DNA of 8,222 nt, from positions 1-8,222 of the forward strand of contig JAOPZO010000024.1 of NCBI GenBank assembly GCA_025964065.1, read 5' to 3'. Positions 5,683 through 8,222 of this stretch are shown in pieces. The translations under genes and the position numbers were made by a program. Position 1 is the stretch's first letter, and each line of letters starts with the position of its first letter. The notes below the pieces were generated by a model. It did no database searches. It was not told the origin of the DNA and worked only from the letters and a program-made list of their open reading frames with translations. Origin of the DNA: Solirubrobacterales bacterium. Its GTDB lineage: Bacteria; Actinomycetota; Thermoleophilia; Solirubrobacterales; Solirubrobacteraceae.

Positions 5683-5931
5683 ATGAGCAACGACGAGCAG
5701 GGGTCCGGCGTGGGCCAGGGCGGCGGCACGGGCGGCCTGACGGGCACCGAGCTGGACCAGGCGGACGAGACGGTCGAGCGCCCCGACCTCGATCCGGACG
5801 CGTGGGACGCGAAGCCGGCGGACGAGGAGCCCCACCACGCCCCGGGGGGCGACGAGCCCGCGGACGAGCGCGGCTTCGCCGGTGAGGACGTGGGGCGGAC
5901 GGAGGGCGGCGCGCCCCCCGGGCCGCGCTGA
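5683..5931 (+). CDS. Small acidic, probably disordered hypothetical protein
   Basis: An 82-residue protein with no recognisable domain. It is rich in Gly, Asp, Glu and Pro and nearly lacks hydrophobic residues. The N-terminal third is Gly-rich (GVGQGGGTGGLTG); the rest alternates acidic residues and Pro, with segments DLDPDAWDAKPADEEP and GGDEPADERGF. It has no Cys, no signal peptide and no membrane segment, so it is expected to be cytoplasmic and intrinsically disordered. Support for a real gene: the TAGGAAGG start signal, an ATG start, strong G/C third-position bias along its length, and a good fit to a slot between two genes with its stop 6 bases from the convergent purM stop. It could be a small stress or hydrophilin-like protein, but that is only a guess from composition. 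Confidence 0.62.
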   Translation: MSNDEQGSGVGQGGGTGGLTGTELDQADETVERPDLDPDAWDAKPADEEPHHAPGGDEPADERGFAGEDVGRTEGGAPPGPR

Positions 5932-5937
5932 GGCCAG

Positions 5938-6993
5938 CTAGTAGGCCAGGCCGAGCGAGGGCACGGTGACCGTGCCCACGGCGTCGGTGACGGTGCCGAT
6001 GCGCGCCGTCCCCGGGTGGTAGCCGCCCAGGAGCGCGACGGCGTCCTCCGCGCGGTCCTCCGGGACGACGGCGACGAAGCCGCAACCCATGTTGAAGACC
6101 TCCCACATCTCGGCGGGGGGCACCTCGCCGCCGCGGGCGATGAGCTCGAAGACGGGCGGGACGGGCAGGGGCTGCTCGATCGTCCAGCCCAGCCGCCCGC
6201 CGCCCAGGCGCAGGAGGTTCGTCAGGCCGCCGCCCGTGATGTGCGCGAGGCCGCAGACGGGGATGTCGGAGCGCAGCAGGTCGACGATCGCGCGGACGTA
6301 GATGACGGTGGGCTCGAGGAGCGCGTCGACGACCGAGGCGCCCCCGAGCTCCGGCGGGGTGTCCGTGAGCGCGTGCCCGCCCTGCTCCAGGACCGCGCGG
6401 CGCGCGAGCGTGTACCCGTTGGAGTGGCAGCCGCTCGAGGGCAGGCCGATGAGCGCGGCGCCCGCCTTCGCGTCGGCGCCCGTGACGACCTGGTCGAGCG
6501 CGACGGTCCCGAACGCGGTGCCGCAGAGGTCGAAGCCGTGCGGGGACGGGTGGCCGCGGATGAGCTCCGGGATCACGGCGAGCTCGCCGCCGGGGATCTC
6601 GATGTTCGCCTGCTCCGCGCCCGTCTTCAGGCCCTGGGCGATGCGCCCGAGCGCCGTGGGGTCGGCCTGCTCCACCGCGAGGTAGTCGACCATCGCGATC
6701 GGCTCGGCGCCGACGCAGACGATGTCGTTGACGTTCATCGCGATGCAGTCGATGCCGACGGTCTCCAGGCGGTCGGCCTGCTCCGCGAGGACGAGCTTGG
6801 AGCCGACGCCGTCCGTGGAGAACGCGATCCCGAGGTTCGGCGCGACCCGCAGGACGCTCGCGTAGTGCCCGCTCGGCAGCACGGAGGCGCTCGGCCGGTC
6901 GAGCTGGATCGTCTTCAGGACGTCCACGAGGGCGTTCACGCCGGCGTCGGCCTGGCCCGTGTCGACACCGGCGGCGGCGTACGCGTCACTCAT
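5938..6993 (-). CDS. purM: Phosphoribosylformylglycinamidine cyclo-ligase (AIR synthase)
   Basis: A 351-residue cytoplasmic enzyme that closes FGAM to AIR with ATP, the fifth step of de novo purine synthesis; it normally works as a dimer. Motifs in order: AYAAAGVD (4-11), the glycine-rich STDGVGSK (59-66), GIDCIAMNVNDIVCVGAEP (80-98), GGELAVIPEL (135-144), FDLCGTAFG, then GCHSNGYTLARR, HITGGGLTNLL and EMWEVFNMGCGF near the C-terminus. Length and order match the PurM/PurL-like family. The central loop reads GGELAVIP where well-known bacterial enzymes have GGETAEMP, and a short HPSPHG segment follows, so this is a divergent subtype. The ATG at 6993 gives the standard MSDAYAxAGVD start; an in-frame GTG at 7011 would add six residues. 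There is no clear ribosome site. It lies 43 bases after the metallophosphoesterase stop and may share its transcript. The TAG stop (5940-5938) is 6 bases from the convergent 82-residue gene. Confidence 0.96.
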   Translation of the reverse strand: MSDAYAAAGVDTGQADAGVNALVDVLKTIQLDRPSASVLPSGHYASVLRVAPNLGIAFSTDGVGSKLVLAEQADRLETVGIDCIAMNVNDIVCVGAEPIAMVDYLAVEQADPTALGRIAQGLKTGAEQANIEIPGGELAVIPELIRGHPSPHGFDLCGTAFGTVALDQVVTGADAKAGAALIGLPSSGCHSNGYTLARRAVLEQGGHALTDTPPELGGASVVDALLEPTVIYVRAIVDLLRSDIPVCGLAHITGGGLTNLLRLGGGRLGWTIEQPLPVPPVFELIARGGEVPPAEMWEVFNMGCGFVAVVPEDRAEDAVALLGGYHPGTARIGTVTDAVGTVTVPSLGLAY

Positions 6994-7036
6994 CGAACGG
7001 GATGGTCCCACACGCGGCGGCGCGAGGCGGTGCGTC

Positions 7037-7768
7037 TCAGCCGCTCGCCATCGCCTCGAGCACCGCGAGGGCCTCGCGGCGCGGCATGGGGGAGAGGAGC
7101 GACTCGCTCAGGAGGTCCTCGGCGTCCGGGTAGCCCGTGGCGCGGATCGCGGTCGCGGCGGCATCGAGGTCGTACGCGGTGCGGCGCAGGTCGATGCGGC
7201 CGTCCACCACGAGCGCCCAGAACGCGCCCGCCCTGCCCTCGTACGGCATCCCGACCGAGCCCGCGCCGGCGATGCGGTCGTGGTCGTACTGGTGGTGGGT
7301 GTGCCCGTGGACGGTCAGCGCCTCCGTGACGCCGGCGAGCGCGGCGTCCACGCGGTGGCGGGAGGAGGCCGCGGTGAGGATCTCCGTGTCCGAGCGCGGG
7401 GAGCCGTGGCAGAAGCGCACGCCGTCGGCGGCGAGGGTCAGGGCGAAGGTGGCGAGGAAGTCGCGGGCGCGACGGTCGAGCCGGGCGGCGGCGAAGCGCG
7501 CGGCGCGCGCGGGCGGGTCGTCGCGGTCCGCGGGCAGCGCGCCGTCCCACGCGCCGATGACCTCGCGGTCCGCGTTGCCCATGATCCACCCCATCGGGAG
7601 CGCGGCCGAGAGCTCGAGCAGCCGCCCGAGCACCGCCGCCGGCATCGGCCCCGCGCACACGTCGCCGCCCGAGACGACCATGTCCGGGCGCTCCCCGGCG
7701 AGCTCCGCCAGCACGGCGTCGAGAGCCGGCAGGTTGCCGTGGACGTCGGAGAGGACGGCGATCCGCAC
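7037..7768 (-). CDS. Calcineurin-like metallophosphoesterase (YfcE/MJ0936-like)
   Basis: A 243-residue soluble phosphoesterase of the PF12850-type. All metal-binding motifs are present: SDVHGN (D8, H10), SGGDV (D36), GNAD (N65), CHGSP (H121) and HGHTH (H154, H156), followed by GSVGMP, a motif common in this group. It should bind two divalent metals and hydrolyse a phosphodiester or phosphomonoester; the substrate cannot be read from the sequence. Length is typical. The GTG start at 7768 directly precedes the RIAVLSDVHGN strand and lies six bases after a -10-like TAGGTT, with no Shine-Dalgarno. Its neighbours are uppP upstream and purM downstream on the same strand; neither fixes its role. Confidence 0.92.
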   Translation of the reverse strand: MRIAVLSDVHGNLPALDAVLAELAGERPDMVVSGGDVCAGPMPAAVLGRLLELSAALPMGWIMGNADREVIGAWDGALPADRDDPPARAARFAAARLDRRARDFLATFALTLAADGVRFCHGSPRSDTEILTAASSRHRVDAALAGVTEALTVHGHTHHQYDHDRIAGAGSVGMPYEGRAGAFWALVVDGRIDLRRTAYDLDAAATAIRATGYPDAEDLLSESLLSPMPRREALAVLEAMASG

Positions 7769-7774
7769 GCGCCC

Positions 7775-7798
7775 AACCTAAGGGTGCCCGGCACCCTT
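7775..7798 (-). promoter_or_regulatory. Metallophosphoesterase -10 with an abutting 19-bp palindrome
   Basis: On the - strand TAGGTT (7780-7775) stands six bases (GGGCGC) before the GTG start. Just upstream and sharing its first base is a palindrome, AAGGGTGCC-C-GGCACCCTT on the + strand (7780-7798), with perfect 9-bp arms. It fills the region where the -10/-35 spacer would lie; the -35 position (TCACGA) is weak. It could be an operator, a repeat-family palindrome, or a hairpin after uppP; no T-run follows it. Confidence 0.55.
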
Positions 7799-7844
7799 CG
7801 TGAGCTCGAGTGCACGCGGATGCACGATCCGTGACCGGGGCCGG

Positions 7845-8222
7845 TCAGGAGCGCTGGAGGACCGCGAGCGCCAGCGCGGCGCGGTACGCCGCGTAGGGCG
7901 CGAGCGAGCGGTCGCGCTCGACCTGGCGGATGAGCCACGTGGAGCCGAGCGTCGAGGCGAACGACGCCGCGGTGCCGAGCGCGAAGCGTGCGCTCATCCC
8001 GGGCGGCAGGCCGCGGCGGGCCAGGCGCGTGCCCTTCAGGAGCGAGGCGCCGACGATGATCGGGAGCGCGACGTGGCGGGAGAGCGCGTTCGCGTCCTCC
8101 CGGTCGAACCCGCGCGCGCGCGCCGCCGCGAGCGTCATGCCGTTCCGGGAGGCGCCGGGCACGAGCGCGCACGCCTGCGCGAGGCCCAGCAGCAGCGCGT
8201 CGGCCAGGCCGGCCTCGTCGCG
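7845..8222 (-). CDS. uppP: Undecaprenyl-diphosphatase (UppP/BacA), C-terminal part, 5' end outside window
   Basis: The frame is open from the right edge to a TGA at 7847-7845, giving 125 residues of the C-terminal half. UppP is a polytopic membrane enzyme that removes a phosphate from undecaprenyl diphosphate, recycling the lipid carrier for peptidoglycan; over-expression gives bacitracin resistance. Seen: LLLGLAQACALVPGASRNGMT, matching the family's GLAQxxALxPGxSRSGxT catalytic loop with the catalytic Ser-Arg at visible residues 25-26. Next come LPIIVGASLLKG (the 'xxPxxxGAxxL' helix) and a final hydrophobic stretch ending APYAAYRAALALAVLQ, matching the 'PFAiYRxxxg' C-terminus. The GTG at 8162 falls inside the catalytic loop and is not the start. 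The usual SRSG reads SRNG here. The gene is followed by the metallophosphoesterase after a 76-base gap. Confidence 0.9.
   Translation of the reverse strand, partial: RDEAGLADALLLGLAQACALVPGASRNGMTLAAARARGFDREDANALSRHVALPIIVGASLLKGTRLARRGLPPGMSARFALGTAASFASTLGSTWLIRQVERDRSLAPYAAYRAALALAVLQRS

Noticed and set aside
7811..7826. TGCACG direct repeat (TGCACG-cgga-TGCACG) in the uppP/phosphoesterase spacer
   Set aside because: Only two six-base copies; too short to separate from chance next to the much stronger palindrome.
1..8222. CRISPR arrays, insertion sequences, tRNA/rRNA genes, toxin-antitoxin or phage-defence modules
   Set aside because: No spaced direct repeats, transposase motifs, terminal inverted repeats, structural RNA signatures or defence-family motifs were seen. 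Every sizeable protein except the small lipoprotein and the 82-residue protein falls in a known housekeeping or regulatory family.

Overview
The window is very GC-rich, with strong G/C preference at third codon positions, GTG starts and tightly packed genes. Gene content (PASTA-type Ser/Thr kinase, D-Ala-D-Ala ligase, a second transmembrane Ser/Thr kinase, a FliA/WhiG-type sigma factor, UppP) points to a high-GC actinobacterium. The style resembles Thermoleophilia (Solirubrobacterales), but that placement is inference from memory, not a search. There is no RNA gene, insertion sequence, CRISPR array or phage gene. The region looks chromosomal and housekeeping, not like a mobile island.

Layout. 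Left, + strand: the 3' part of a PASTA-domain Ser/Thr kinase (kinase domain off the left edge), overlapping by 4 bases the start of ddl. Converging on it, - strand: a FliA/WhiG-family sigma factor (start 4533), then a Ser/Thr kinase (start 3612) with one membrane segment and a discoidin/CBM-like extracellular domain. Middle, + strand: a small lipoprotein divergent from the sigma gene, a SRPBCC-fold protein and an 82-residue acidic, probably disordered protein. Right, - strand: the C-terminal half of undecaprenyl-diphosphatase (uppP, entering from the right edge), a calcineurin-like metallophosphoesterase and purM.

How it fits together. Three genes touch peptidoglycan: the PASTA kinase (muropeptide/lipid II sensing), ddl (D-Ala-D-Ala) and uppP (recycling of the undecaprenyl carrier). 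The second kinase has an exported domain that could bind a glycan or envelope ligand, giving two envelope-sensing kinases end to end. purM is a purine-synthesis gene with no evident link to the others.

Regulation. The clearest non-coding signal is a repeated start architecture: a -10-like hexamer, exactly 6 bases, then the start codon. It is seen before the second kinase (CACAAT), the SRPBCC gene (TAGGCT) and the metallophosphoesterase (TAGGTT), and imperfectly before the 82-residue gene (TAGGAA). This implies leaderless mRNAs. The sigma gene instead has a classical AAGGAG ribosome site. The 175-bp divergent sigma/lipoprotein spacer holds four short inverted repeats and three ATCCCCA repeats. 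A 19-bp palindrome with 9-bp arms abuts the metallophosphoesterase -10. No stretch over 300 bases lacks a gene. I did not find an unmistakably new system; the most unusual items are the leaderless architecture, the palindrome-rich regulatory spacers and the sensor kinase.
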